From an uncultured Methanolobus sp. (GTDB lineage Archaea > Halobacteriota > Methanosarcinia > Methanosarcinales > Methanosarcinaceae), in assembly GCF_963665675.1 (NCBI RefSeq), contig NZ_OY762426.1, forward strand, positions 310,001-374,000: DNA of 64,000 nt. The letters run 5' to 3'. This document shows, one piece after another, positions 54,761 to 63,962 of this stretch (within the stretch, counting starts at the first letter, position 1; each line of letters begins with the position of its first letter). A program made the position numbers and the translations under genes. The notes under the pieces were generated by a model, which searched no databases, had not been told where the DNA came from, and worked only from the letters and a program-made list of their open reading frames with translations.

Positions 54761-54942
54761 GATATGCGATGTTTCTTGATATCATATTTCCAGAGGAAGT
54801 ACAGCTTAATAATTGAGAAGAAAATGACAACTTTATTTGAATAGTAAAACTGTGCAGGAATAAACTTAAAAGAAAATAATAAACAGATTTAAAGGATTTC
54901 AGATTGTCAGATTTAGTGTATCCTGAAAAAAGTTGAATTATT

Positions 54943-55494
54943 TCACTCAATAAATACCATGGCAGCCATGACAGTTGTCCACTTGCCATCCTTGTCGCCG
55001 TATGCAGTCTGGCAATAGTGGGTGGTATCTATGATGTGTCCACTTGCCTTGTAGACCTGCTCCCTTTCATGCCATGCGCAATCGGAGTCAAACTCAATTC
55101 CAAGAGTTGTTGCAAGCATTGTTGCTGCGATATCCTCTGCATATTCCCCGGCTGTAGCCTCATCTTCTCCAAAGGAATGGTGTTCTGAAATGTATCCGTA
55201 ATTACCCTCATTAACGGGAACAGCGGTTCCAACTGCTGCTGCAACAAGTCTCTGGGGTTCATTTGTCTGGTTACGTGCAAGTACACAGTGAACGATCTCA
55301 CCGGCAGGTAGTTCTTCAATTCCTTCTTCCCTGGATACCAGTCTGCAATTTGGTGGAAGTATGCTGGAAACGGTAACAAGATTATATTTCTCAATCAGCG
55401 CATCACGCAGTGCTAATTCAAAAGATGCTAATTTATCTTTGTGAACGCCAACACCTTTAGTCAAAAAGCATTTTTTTGGAACCATTTCAATCAT
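54943..55494 (-). CDS. pdaD: Pyruvoyl-dependent arginine decarboxylase
   Basis: 183-aa precursor that cleaves itself to make the pyruvoyl cofactor, between Ser43 and Ser44 in 'VTVSSILPPNCR'. 'AAVGTAVPVNEGNYGYISEHH' (split near residue 95-110) with the catalytic Glu in 'EHHSFGEDEA' is conserved. It converts arginine to agmatine for polyamine synthesis. No operon partner is seen. Length agrees with the archaeal family. Confidence 0.93.
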   Translation of the reverse strand: MIEMVPKKCFLTKGVGVHKDKLASFELALRDALIEKYNLVTVSSILPPNCRLVSREEGIEELPAGEIVHCVLARNQTNEPQRLVAAAVGTAVPVNEGNYGYISEHHSFGEDEATAGEYAEDIAATMLATTLGIEFDSDCAWHEREQVYKASGHIIDTTHYCQTAYGDKDGKWTTVMAAMVFIE

Positions 55495-55804
55495 CGCATT
55501 ATGTATTGTATTTCATCTGTTTTTACAGAAATTTATCGTTTTTAAAGCCATTTAATATAAACTGATATCATAAATCCGCAATCATACTTGAAATTGTATC
55601 TTCATATAAGAAGATTATGAGTGCCTGAAAAACGATATTAGGATATATTCCCTTTTAAAACTAATCTGGACTGGATCAAGTGTTTCAAAACAAATAAAGT
55701 GCTTTTTTCCAGTGAAATTTGTAAATTGATTTGGATATAACCGGATACTCAGGTGTAAGATATTAAAGGATTGATCCCTTAACAGAGCACGGAGCAGGCT
55801 AAAA
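55495..55804. other. Divergent intergenic region
   Basis: About 310 bp, AT-rich, between pdaD and the helicase gene. No RNA gene or repeat is seen. Starts of both genes must be served here, but no clear TATA box could be singled out. Confidence 0.4.
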
Positions 55805-58606
55805 ATGGACATTTCCCAGATAATTGAAAAAATAAAAACATCAAGAAATTATGATGGACAAATTACGCATATAGAAGATGTGCCCGCCAGAGAAGCATCA
55901 TACAAAGATCTGGAAATGAATCCATTGATAAGATACGCTTTGAACCAGAAAGGAATCGATCAACTCTACGCACATCAGGCTGAAGCAGTTGAAAGAACAA
56001 GAAACGGAGAGAATATCGTTCTTTCCACCAGTACAGCAAGCGGAAAATCATTATGTTACATGCTCCCGGTTTTTGAAAGCCTGCTTAAGGAACCACATGC
56101 AACTGCACTATACATTTCTCCCCTGAACGCTCTTGTCAATGACCAGCTTGATACTTTCAGGGAACTGAGCCAGACAATGACTCTGAATGTCAAAATTGAT
56201 CGTTTTGTAGGCTCAATGAGCAGAGCTGAAAAAGATGCTGTGAAGCATGGAAACACAAAGATCATATTCACAAACCCCGAAATGCTCCATCTGAGTTTTC
56301 TGCAATGGAAACAACAGTGGAAGCAGTTTCTTTCTAATCTCAATTACATCATCATTGATGAAAGTCATTCATACAGCGGTGTTATGGGAAGCCATATGGC
56401 AAACCTCCTGAGAAGACTCAACCGTATCTGTGATTATTATGGCGCTAAACCCCAATATATCTGCTGTACCGCTACAATTGGAAATCCTGTAGAACATAGT
56501 TCAGCTCTCACCGGCAGGGAAATGACACTCATAGACAATGATAGTTCAGGTCAGGGTACGCAGAAATTCGTGTTCTGGAATCCACCACTGTACTCAAATT
56601 CACGCAATTTCACCCGAAGAAAAGCCAGTTTCGGGGAAACTGTAGACCTTTTCACAAACTTTGTGCAGGGCGACCTCCAGACAATCGTCTTTGCAAGGTC
56701 AAGACAGAAAGTGGAAAGAATGTACGTACAGGCAAAAAATAGCCTTGCAGAAAGGGGAATTGACAAAACCATCAGTCCTTACCGGGGAGGATATCATGGT
56801 GATGAACGTGAAGAGATCGAAAAAGGACTTGCTTCCGGTGAGATAGAAGGTGTAATATCCACCAACGCTCTTGAACTTGGAATTGATATTGGTGGCCTGG
56901 ATGCCTGTATTATGGACGGTTTTCCCGGAACTATTATGAGTGCAAGACAACAGGCAGGAAGAGCAGGACGAGGAAGCAGGGAAAGTATCGTAACGCTTGT
57001 AGCAGACTCCAATGCTCTTGACCAGTATTATATGAGAAATCCCGGGGACTTTTTCAGGCGGGACTGTGAGGAAGCTGTCATAAATGTTTCAAACCGCTAC
57101 ATTCAGGCAGGACACCTGCTATGTGCTGCAAGGGAACTGCCACTTAAACCTGAAGATAAGGTCTATTTCGGACCTGAATTTGACACTGTCGTGCAGGTTC
57201 TTGAAGAAGAAGGACTTCTTGAAGGTAATAACGAGAAAAGGTCAACTGATCCTGCACCACACATGAAAATATCCATCAGGAATATTGAAAATGAAAGCTA
57301 CACCATCATTGATAAAACTACCAGGCGACCTCTTGAGAAAGATATCGAAAAGCTAAGAGCATACAGGGAAGCGTTTGAAGGTGCTGTTTACATCAATAAG
57401 GGCAAACCCTATTGTGTCACAAAACTCGACCATGACAAGAAAGAGATACATGTAGAGCCAGCTGGCGATGGGTACTATACAAGAGCCATGGTCGATTCAG
57501 ATATTGTTGTCAGGGAAGTTGTTGAAACAAAAGACCTGCTCACATGTCCTGAAGTAAAAGTTGGTTTTGGTGATGTAGATGTCACACAACAGGTCACAGG
57601 TTATAGAAAGGTCCAGCAAAGATCAGATACTGAACTTGGACAGAATTCACTGAATATGCCACAGTTCCGTCTTGAGACTGAAGCCATCTGGCTTGAGCTG
57701 TCATACTCATTCACAAAGCTTGTGGATGAACATGAACGTGACCTTGCAGGGGGAATACATGCAATCGAGCATGCTATTATCGCAATGTATCCGTTGCATC
57801 TTTTAGCTGACAGAAATGATGTTGGCGGTGTTTCAACACCATCGCATCCTGATATCGCAGGGAACAGCGGTATTTTCATTTACGATGGACACCCCGGTGG
57901 CGTGGGATATGCTGAAAGTGGTTATGGAAGAATACAGGAAATGCTTGAGGTTACACTGAAATCCATCGAAAGCTGTCCGTGCTATGATGGATGTCCTTCC
58001 TGTATCCAGTCACCGAAATGTGGAAACAACAATAATCCTCTGGACAAGGATGCTGCAATAATGATTCTGAGAAAGATGCTCGATATGCCAGCATATATCC
58101 CTAAAAAGAAAGTAGTAAGGAAGGTTGAAAGACCTGTGAAGGATGAAACTTACGTACCTGTTCAGAGAGATCCGAAGGACAGGCCATTTGACCATACTGC
58201 TGCGCTGAACAGGGCAAGGAGAAAACTCAGGCAGCGTGACAGGAAAAGTGCTGAAGAATGGATTCATGAAGGCATCAGGGCTGGAAAGGAAAAAGATCAT
58301 GAACTGGCTTTTGAATGTTTCTCGGCTGCCCTCCAACTTCAGCCTTCAAATGCCACAGCACTTATGAATAAAGGTATGACATGCCTGCGTCTTGGTCAGA
58401 ACCAGATGGCATTGACCTTTTTTAATAAACTCATAAGCCGTGGATATGGAAAAAGTGTTGTATGGAAGCACAAGGGAATAGTCCTGCACCGTCTTGGTGA
58501 TTTTGTGGGTGCTGTGGAGATGTTTGATGAAGCACTGAGAGAAAAGCCTGGTGATTTTAAACTGAAAGAGCTCAGGGAAAAGTCTGCTTCTAAAATTACA
58601 AAATGA
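55805..58606 (+). CDS. DEAD/DEAH helicase (Hrq1/MrfA type) with TPR tail
   Basis: 933-aa DNA helicase. Walker A-like STASGKS at 75-82, Walker B DESH at 185-188, motif III-like 'CCTATIGNP', motif VI 'QQAGRAGRGS'. The Hrq1/MrfA group carries a DUF1998 end with four cysteines, here 'CPCYDGCPSC' and 'KCGNN' (~735-750). These helicases repair DNA, including mitomycin-type damage. Unusually, ~100 residues of TPR-like repeats follow ('AFECFSAALQLQPSNATALMN', 'HKGIVLHRLGDFVGAVEMF'), probably a protein-docking module. Confidence 0.9.
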   Translation: MDISQIIEKIKTSRNYDGQITHIEDVPAREASYKDLEMNPLIRYALNQKGIDQLYAHQAEAVERTRNGENIVLSTSTASGKSLCYMLPVFESLLKEPHATALYISPLNALVNDQLDTFRELSQTMTLNVKIDRFVGSMSRAEKDAVKHGNTKIIFTNPEMLHLSFLQWKQQWKQFLSNLNYIIIDESHSYSGVMGSHMANLLRRLNRICDYYGAKPQYICCTATIGNPVEHSSALTGREMTLIDNDSSGQGTQKFVFWNPPLYSNSRNFTRRKASFGETVDLFTNFVQGDLQTIVFARSRQKVERMYVQAKNSLAERGIDKTISPYRGGYHGDEREEIEKGLASGEIEGVISTNALELGIDIGGLDACIMDGFPGTIMSARQQAGRAGRGSRESIVTLVADSNALDQYYMRNPGDFFRRDCEEAVINVSNRYIQAGHLLCAARELPLKPEDKVYFGPEFDTVVQVLEEEGLLEGNNEKRSTDPAPHMKISIRNIENESYTIIDKTTRRPLEKDIEKLRAYREAFEGAVYINKGKPYCVTKLDHDKKEIHVEPAGDGYYTRAMVDSDIVVREVVETKDLLTCPEVKVGFGDVDVTQQVTGYRKVQQRSDTELGQNSLNMPQFRLETEAIWLELSYSFTKLVDEHERDLAGGIHAIEHAIIAMYPLHLLADRNDVGGVSTPSHPDIAGNSGIFIYDGHPGGVGYAESGYGRIQEMLEVTLKSIESCPCYDGCPSCIQSPKCGNNNNPLDKDAAIMILRKMLDMPAYIPKKKVVRKVERPVKDETYVPVQRDPKDRPFDHTAALNRARRKLRQRDRKSAEEWIHEGIRAGKEKDHELAFECFSAALQLQPSNATALMNKGMTCLRLGQNQMALTFFNKLISRGYGKSVVWKHKGIVLHRLGDFVGAVEMFDEALREKPGDFKLKELREKSASKITK

Positions 58607-58679
58607 TTCAATAACTGAAATGCTGAAATCAAAAAATGAATTGAACCCAGGATGAGTTCAATTTTAAGAATGATTGAAT

Positions 58680-59111
58680 TTATTCAACGACTTTGATGTT
58701 GAAGGTAAGTGCCTTTCCTGCAAGAGGATGGTTCATGTCAAGCGTAAGTGCCTCATCGGTCACTTCGGTTATCTTTGCAGGCATCTGCTGGCCGTCAGCA
58801 GTTCCTACCATGATCATCATACCTTCTGTGATCTCAGTGTCACACTGAAGCATGTTTTTTGGAACAGTTTGTGTCATTGCAGGATTTGGTTCACCGTATG
58901 CATCTACAGCTTCGATCCTGAATTCCTTTTCTTCCCCAACTTCCATTCCCTTTACAGCCTCATCAAATCCCGGGATAACCTGACCTGCACCAACTGTGAA
59001 TTCAAGAGGTGCATCGTGGTTTTCAGAGCTATCAAAAACAGTACCGTCATCAAGCGTGCCGGTATAATCGATCTTAATTGTATCTCCATCTTGTATTGGC
59101 AAAAATATCAA
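58680..59111 (-). CDS. FKBP-type peptidyl-prolyl isomerase (SlyD-like)
   Basis: 143-aa protein folding helper. The FKBP core is clear in 'IKIDYTGTLDDGTVFDSSE' (N-terminal) and 'GAGQVIPGFDEAVKGMEVGE' (~residue 45), with the IF insert domain between FKBP halves ('RIEAVDAYGEPNPAMTQTV'). The start is TTG at 59111; another in-frame TTG at 59102 is possible. Single gene convergent with the helicase, whose stop is 73 bp away. Confidence 0.92.
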   Translation of the reverse strand: MIFLPIQDGDTIKIDYTGTLDDGTVFDSSENHDAPLEFTVGAGQVIPGFDEAVKGMEVGEEKEFRIEAVDAYGEPNPAMTQTVPKNMLQCDTEITEGMMIMVGTADGQQMPAKITEVTDEALTLDMNHPLAGKALTFNIKVVE

Positions 59112-59293
59112 CTCAGTTTATACAAAAATAAGTTCTCACTTATTTAAGTCAATGGAGGCGGGGACTTTACTTAGGTGTTTTGGTGAAAAATGCATACAGT
59201 TGTCATTATGAATTTCAAGTTTTAAAGTAAGATTGATTACGTTATGTAATACCAATGGCAGATTTCTTAAGCATCGGCTTATATTAAAAAGGA

Positions 59294-60894
59294 GTAACTA
59301 TTCAGCCTATCTCATTTCCACCAGGCTGCTTTCTCTATTTACGCTCAATTCTGCAATAAATAAACAAGTGGATTCCCATTGAATATTTCACTAATCGAGT
59401 CTATAACCGATAGAGATTTCTTGTTCACAGTAGAAACGTATCCTCTAATGCGGCAGAAATTTCTAGCCCCTTGTTCACTACGGAAAGTACCTGATATCTT
59501 CTGCTGTACCTTCGTCATTCTGATATCTCTTTCCGCCTGATTGTTATCAAACGAAACGTCCGGGTCGTACATAAACCGCAAGATATCCTCCTTAAACCTC
59601 ATGAACCGATCCAGCAGGTTCTTTGCTGCAGTTTGCTTCTTACGTCCTCGTTTTTTAGACTGCACATCTGATTCCGGATCAGGAGGAATTTCGTTCATTC
59701 CATAACAGGTAATGTGATCATAATCCTCACTGAACTTTTGAATTAGTTCAGTATCTAAAAGACCATTATCTACCTGGTGTTTGATGCACACCAACAGATC
59801 ACCCATTAGCTTTGGCCACTCTTGATCACTGTATTCAGCAACTCCGGTTAACTCTCTTAACAGATGTGCATTACATAATGAATGCTGGCAATCATATTTG
59901 TAGTACGGTTTCCAGAAATCATGTGTTGCAACACCAGTATAACCTGGCAGGATACCCATGGCGTCCATTGCTTGCGACCCTCTTTTTTTATGTACAAAAT
60001 AATATGTGAGGTTCTTAGTACCTGCTACATGAAGCCAATTACGGGATGCGTTTATTCTTAAACCTGTTTCATCAAGGTTGATAGCATGAGATTGCTTCAG
60101 GAGATATCTCACTCCGCTTTCAAATGCTTCAAGTTTATCATAGCAATTGCGTTCGATGTTCACTATTGTAGCAGGACTGATCCTGCATCCTAAAATATCA
60201 GAGAACAATTTGACAACACGCTGATAGGGAAGTAGCTGGTTAGTGTGCAAATAAACTGCAAAGGACCTAACTCGATGACCATATTGAGTTGGCTGAGTTA
60301 CACCATCCGGAAAAACTGCTTTGTTCATATGAGAACATTCAGGACATTTTTTTATCTCACAGCGATGTTCAATGCACTTGATGGTTATTAGAGGAATGTC
60401 AAAGACCTGTCTTCTTTCATAATCAGGGGACACAGAAACTAACGATCCCCCACACTTGATGCATTTGTCTATATGATGAACAACAAGTTCATCCGGTTCA
60501 TCATTCATTCTCAGTGTAGTACCCGGATGACCATTTTGTCCACCAGCAGATCGATCACTCTTTTTTCTCTGAGCTTTTACCTTCGGTTTTTTCCGTGCAT
60601 AAGAATCAGTAGAAGGTGGTTTGCTACTATTGCAACTATTCTTATCAAGCATTTCTTCCAGATGCTTGACACGTTCTTCAAGCTGTGCAATTTGGAGAGC
60701 TTGTTGTTCAATGATTCCAAGTAATCGAGTTACAAGTTCTATTACTGCTTCTGGACCAGCTTCATAAACCGCAAGTATTTCTTCTCGTTCCATTCGAATC
60801 CCCTCAGATCAACAGAACTTTTATTATCAAAGTTAGAATGAAGTCATAGTATATTGATTTTTGCTTTATTGGAGAAGGAGGGCTGAATAGTTAC
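59294..60894 (-). mobile_element. IS66-type insertion sequence, complete
   Basis: 1601 bp. The ends are perfect 14-bp inverted repeats, GTAACTATTCAGCC at 59294-59307 and its complement at 60881-60894, flanked by an 8-bp target duplication AAAAAGGA (59286-59293 and 60895-60902). The 8-bp duplication and GTAA ends are IS66 hallmarks. Only the transposase gene is present, without tnpA/tnpB, as in the ISBst12 subgroup. The intact ends and gene suggest recent, perhaps ongoing, activity. Confidence 0.93.
59345..60793 (-). CDS. IS66-family transposase (TnpC type)
   Basis: 482 aa. N-terminal leucine-zipper-like coil (~20-55: 'LLGIIEQQALQIAQLEERVK'), then 'NSCNSSKPPSTDSY', a zinc-finger part ('CIKCGG', 'CEIKKCPECSH'), and the DDE domain: Asp in 'INLDETGLRIN', Asp in 'THDFWKPYY' and Glu in 'DNNQAERDIRM'. 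The order and C-terminus match IS66 transposases. No frame break; presumed active. Confidence 0.94.
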   Translation of the reverse strand: MEREEILAVYEAGPEAVIELVTRLLGIIEQQALQIAQLEERVKHLEEMLDKNSCNSSKPPSTDSYARKKPKVKAQRKKSDRSAGGQNGHPGTTLRMNDEPDELVVHHIDKCIKCGGSLVSVSPDYERRQVFDIPLITIKCIEHRCEIKKCPECSHMNKAVFPDGVTQPTQYGHRVRSFAVYLHTNQLLPYQRVVKLFSDILGCRISPATIVNIERNCYDKLEAFESGVRYLLKQSHAINLDETGLRINASRNWLHVAGTKNLTYYFVHKKRGSQAMDAMGILPGYTGVATHDFWKPYYKYDCQHSLCNAHLLRELTGVAEYSDQEWPKLMGDLLVCIKHQVDNGLLDTELIQKFSEDYDHITCYGMNEIPPDPESDVQSKKRGRKKQTAAKNLLDRFMRFKEDILRFMYDPDVSFDNNQAERDIRMTKVQQKISGTFRSEQGARNFCRIRGYVSTVNKKSLSVIDSISEIFNGNPLVYLLQN

Positions 60895-60902
60895 AAAAAG
60901 GA

Positions 60903-61095
60903 AAAGAAAGAAGAGTGATCTTCGATATGATAAACAAATCCAGTACTCCGCTAATTTTTCAGGCACTATTCACTTTTTACAATTACTATTGCAAATATTC
61001 ATCATATAACTGCACACTTTTATAATACATAGATACATTTAACTGTAATTATATATATTTGTAATATATAATCTATTCATAAAGGTGACACGAGG
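60903..61095 (+). other. Upstream region of the large surface protein
   Basis: The IS66 element inserted just before this AT-rich block. TATA-like runs (TAATTATATATATTTG, ~61046-61061) lie 35-50 bp before the start at 61096. AAGGTGACACGAGG precedes the ATG. The IS end lies ~200 bp upstream and might influence expression. Confidence 0.45.
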
Positions 61096-63921
61096 ATGAA
61101 GACATACTTTATCATTTCAGCGTTATTCGTTTGCATGTTATTATCATGCACAGGAACAGTTTCAGCAAAGGAGATCATGGTAGGTCCCGGTTATGGTAAC
61201 ACTACTATCACTGCTGCACTTGCAAATGCAAGCAACGGCGACATAATTACTGTCACTGACGGTATTTACACAGAGAATGTGGATGTTACTAAAGCGGTTA
61301 CAATTCGCTCACAGAATGGTTCATCAAACACTAATATAAAGGCGAGTTCAAGCAGTGACCATATATTTAAAGTGAGTGTTGATAATGTAGCTATAAGCGG
61401 TTTTAATATTACAGGTGCATCAGGCAGTTTAAAAGCCGGTATATATCTGGATGGTGCTTCTGGCTGTACTTTGACAAACAATACGGCCAGTGACAACTAT
61501 TACGGTATTTACCTGGTTTCTTCAGCCAACAATACTCTGACAGGCAATACGGCTAGCAATAACAGTGACCGCGGTATTTGCCTGTCCTCTTCAGACAACA
61601 ATACTCTGACAAACAATACGGCTAGCAATAACTCTTATTACGGTATTTTCCTTGAATCTTCAGACAGCAATACTCTGACAAACAATACGGCCAGTGACCA
61701 CAATTACGGTATTTACCTGTTTTCTTCAGCCAACAATACTCTGACAGGCAATACGGCCAGCAATAACTCTCATTACGGTATTTACCTGCGATCTTCAGCC
61801 AGCAATACTCTGACAGGCAATACGGCCAGCAATAACAGTGAACGCGGTATTTACCTGTACTCTTATTCAGACAACAATACTCTGACAAACAATACGGCCA
61901 GTGACAACAATTATGGTATTTTCCTGGAATCTTCAGACAGCAATACTCTGACAAACAATACGGCCAATAACGATAACGTCGGTATTTCCCTGGATAATTC
62001 AGACAGCAATACTCTGACAAACAATACGGCCAACGACAATGTAGTGGGTATTTCCCTGCATTATTCAGTCAACAATACTTTCACAAATAATACGGCCAGC
62101 AATAACAGTGACCGCGGTATTTACCTGTCTTCTTCAGCCAGCAATACTTTGACAGGCAACATGATGTCACAAAATGAGTATAATCTGCGTGTGCAAAGCA
62201 GTGTATTGACTTACTACTTAAATGATATAGATACGAGTAACCTTGTTAATAGTAAGCCTGTCTATTACCTGACAAACAGTTCAGATGCTGTAGTTCCTTC
62301 AAATGCGGGTGTTGTGTATGCTATTAATTGTACCAATGTTTCTATGCAGGACATTAATATCACAAATGAATACTATGGTGTTCTTTTCTATGAAACAGAT
62401 AATTCAACAATTGAGAATGCCACAATATCTGAATGTTACTACGGTATTTCCCTGTCTTCTTCAGTCAGCAATACTCTGACAAACAATACAGCCAGCAATA
62501 ACTCTGATATCGGTATTTTCCTGGAATCTTCAGACAGCAATACTCTGACAAACAATACGGCCAGCAATAACAGTGAACGCGGTATTTACCTGTATTTTTC
62601 AGCCAGCAATACTCTGACAAACAATACGGCCAATAACGATAACGTCGGTATTTACCTGTATTCTTCAGCCAGCAATACTCTGACAAACAATACAGCCAGC
62701 AATAACTCTGATTTCGGTATTCTCCTGTCTTCTTCAGCCAGCAATAATTTGACAAACAATACGGCCAGCAATAACTCTTATTACGGTATTTACCTGTTCT
62801 TTAATTCAGACAGCAATAATCTCACAAACAATCAGGTAGGTAATAATACTATTTTTGATCTACGTGTGTATTCATCTGCAAACAACTTAATAAACCCTCT
62901 AATTCTTGGCGATGACCTGGCAGAACTGACCTTTACTTCTGACAGTTCAACTGTAGAAATATTGAGGACTGAGACAAATGCCAATAATTTCTCCGGTAAA
63001 ACCAATATCAATGGATACATCAAAATAAATTCTGGACTGAGCAGCATGAATATGAGTCTCTTCTATGATGATACAGGAATGAGCTCTATTGATGAAGCTA
63101 CTATTGCTTTGTACAAGCTCAACGGTACGGAATGGAATGAGGTCCAAAATACAATACTTGATACAAGTAGCAATACATTGTCAGTTAATCTTACAGAGTT
63201 TGATACATTTGCTTTGTTCAAAGATCCGGAACCTGCGGTTACCACCACTACTACCAGTAGTAGCTCAGGTACCCGTGCATCTGTAAGTCAGGGACAAAGT
63301 CCGGATATTGTAGAAAGATCTGCATCTTCTGTGAAGCGTATTACAGGAGGCTCAGAAGTCAACTATGACTTTTCAGACAGCGGTACACCCGTTCTTGGTG
63401 TCAGCTTTGATGCAAAGGATGACAAAGGTCTTGTAGTTGCCAAGGTGCAGGTACTTTCAAGTACTCCTGAAGGTGTGCCTTCTGCATCAGGTAACTCTTA
63501 TCAGATGATGAGTATTGATGTTGGTAGTGAAGGAACTATCTCTTCAGATAGTGCAGATAATGTCATGATCCATTTCAAGGTCAGTAAACAATGGATAGAA
63601 GAGAATAACATAGATGTTTCCACCATCCGTATGAACAGATATCATGGTGAGCAGTGGAATGATCTTCCAACGACTCAGGAAAATGAAGATAATGAATACT
63701 TCTATTTCTATGCTGAAACACCGGGTTTCTCTGTTTTCAATGTTGTAGGAGACGAGATTTCCGCGGCTTATGAACAGGTCCCTGCATCAGCCGGATCTGA
63801 AGAAGTAGAAGAACCGGTTGAGGAACCGGTTGAGGAAAAAGAAACAAAGAATACTCCCGGATTCACTATTCTTGCAGGAATTATGTTTGTTTCATTTGCA
63901 GTTCTTGTGAGAAAGAGATAA
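61096..63921 (+). CDS. Beta-helix (NosD-like) surface protein with PGF-CTERM anchor
   Basis: 941-aa secreted protein. Signal peptide ends at VSA. Residues ~30-130 open a right-handed beta-helix. Two blocks of 23-residue repeats follow (~130-355 and ~455-590), consensus NNTASNNS-GIYL-SSASNTLT, with a non-repeat spacer between. A 'PGF-pre-PGF' type domain (~735-895) precedes an acidic linker (EEPVEEPVEEKE) and the PGF-CTERM tail 'TPGFTILAGIMFV' + 'RKR', cleaved and lipid-anchored by archaeosortase A. Role: adhesin-like or polysaccharide-binding S-layer-associated protein. Confidence 0.9.
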   Translation: MKTYFIISALFVCMLLSCTGTVSAKEIMVGPGYGNTTITAALANASNGDIITVTDGIYTENVDVTKAVTIRSQNGSSNTNIKASSSSDHIFKVSVDNVAISGFNITGASGSLKAGIYLDGASGCTLTNNTASDNYYGIYLVSSANNTLTGNTASNNSDRGICLSSSDNNTLTNNTASNNSYYGIFLESSDSNTLTNNTASDHNYGIYLFSSANNTLTGNTASNNSHYGIYLRSSASNTLTGNTASNNSERGIYLYSYSDNNTLTNNTASDNNYGIFLESSDSNTLTNNTANNDNVGISLDNSDSNTLTNNTANDNVVGISLHYSVNNTFTNNTASNNSDRGIYLSSSASNTLTGNMMSQNEYNLRVQSSVLTYYLNDIDTSNLVNSKPVYYLTNSSDAVVPSNAGVVYAINCTNVSMQDINITNEYYGVLFYETDNSTIENATISECYYGISLSSSVSNTLTNNTASNNSDIGIFLESSDSNTLTNNTASNNSERGIYLYFSASNTLTNNTANNDNVGIYLYSSASNTLTNNTASNNSDFGILLSSSASNNLTNNTASNNSYYGIYLFFNSDSNNLTNNQVGNNTIFDLRVYSSANNLINPLILGDDLAELTFTSDSSTVEILRTETNANNFSGKTNINGYIKINSGLSSMNMSLFYDDTGMSSIDEATIALYKLNGTEWNEVQNTILDTSSNTLSVNLTEFDTFALFKDPEPAVTTTTTSSSSGTRASVSQGQSPDIVERSASSVKRITGGSEVNYDFSDSGTPVLGVSFDAKDDKGLVVAKVQVLSSTPEGVPSASGNSYQMMSIDVGSEGTISSDSADNVMIHFKVSKQWIEENNIDVSTIRMNRYHGEQWNDLPTTQENEDNEYFYFYAETPGFSVFNVVGDEISAAYEQVPASAGSEEVEEPVEEPVEEKETKNTPGFTILAGIMFVSFAVLVRKR
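61480..62160 (+). repeat. Tandem 69-bp coding repeats, block 1
   Basis: About ten units of 69 bp (some 66 or 75) that are near-identical at DNA level, e.g. CAATACTCTGACAAACAATA and CGGCCAGCAATAAC recurring. They encode the 23-residue beta-helix turns. The uniform codons point to recent amplification or gene conversion. Confidence 0.85.
62465..62840 (+). repeat. Tandem 69-bp coding repeats, block 2
   Basis: Five or six further units of the same 69-bp repeat, separated from block 1 by ~300 bp of unique coding sequence. Units share long identical stretches with block 1, so exchange or deletion between blocks is possible. Confidence 0.82.
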
Positions 63922-63929
63922 AATCAAAG

Positions 63930-63962
63930 GAGAGCTGTATGCTCTCTTTATTCTTATTTTTG
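63930..63962 (+). terminator. Terminator of the surface protein gene
   Basis: GAGAGC - TGTAT - GCTCTC is a perfect 6-bp stem starting 9 nt after the stop codon, followed by a T-rich tract (TTTATTCTTATTTTTGG). Confidence 0.6.

Noticed and set aside
61622..62755. Reverse-strand open frames rich in 'YCLSEYCC'-like repeats
   Set aside because: They are the antisense of the 69-bp repeats of the beta-helix gene; repetition keeps stops out. No start signals or independent promoter.
61480..62840. Regular repeats that resemble a CRISPR array
   Set aside because: The units run head to tail with no unique spacers, stay in one reading frame and encode a known beta-helix repeat; no cas genes are nearby.
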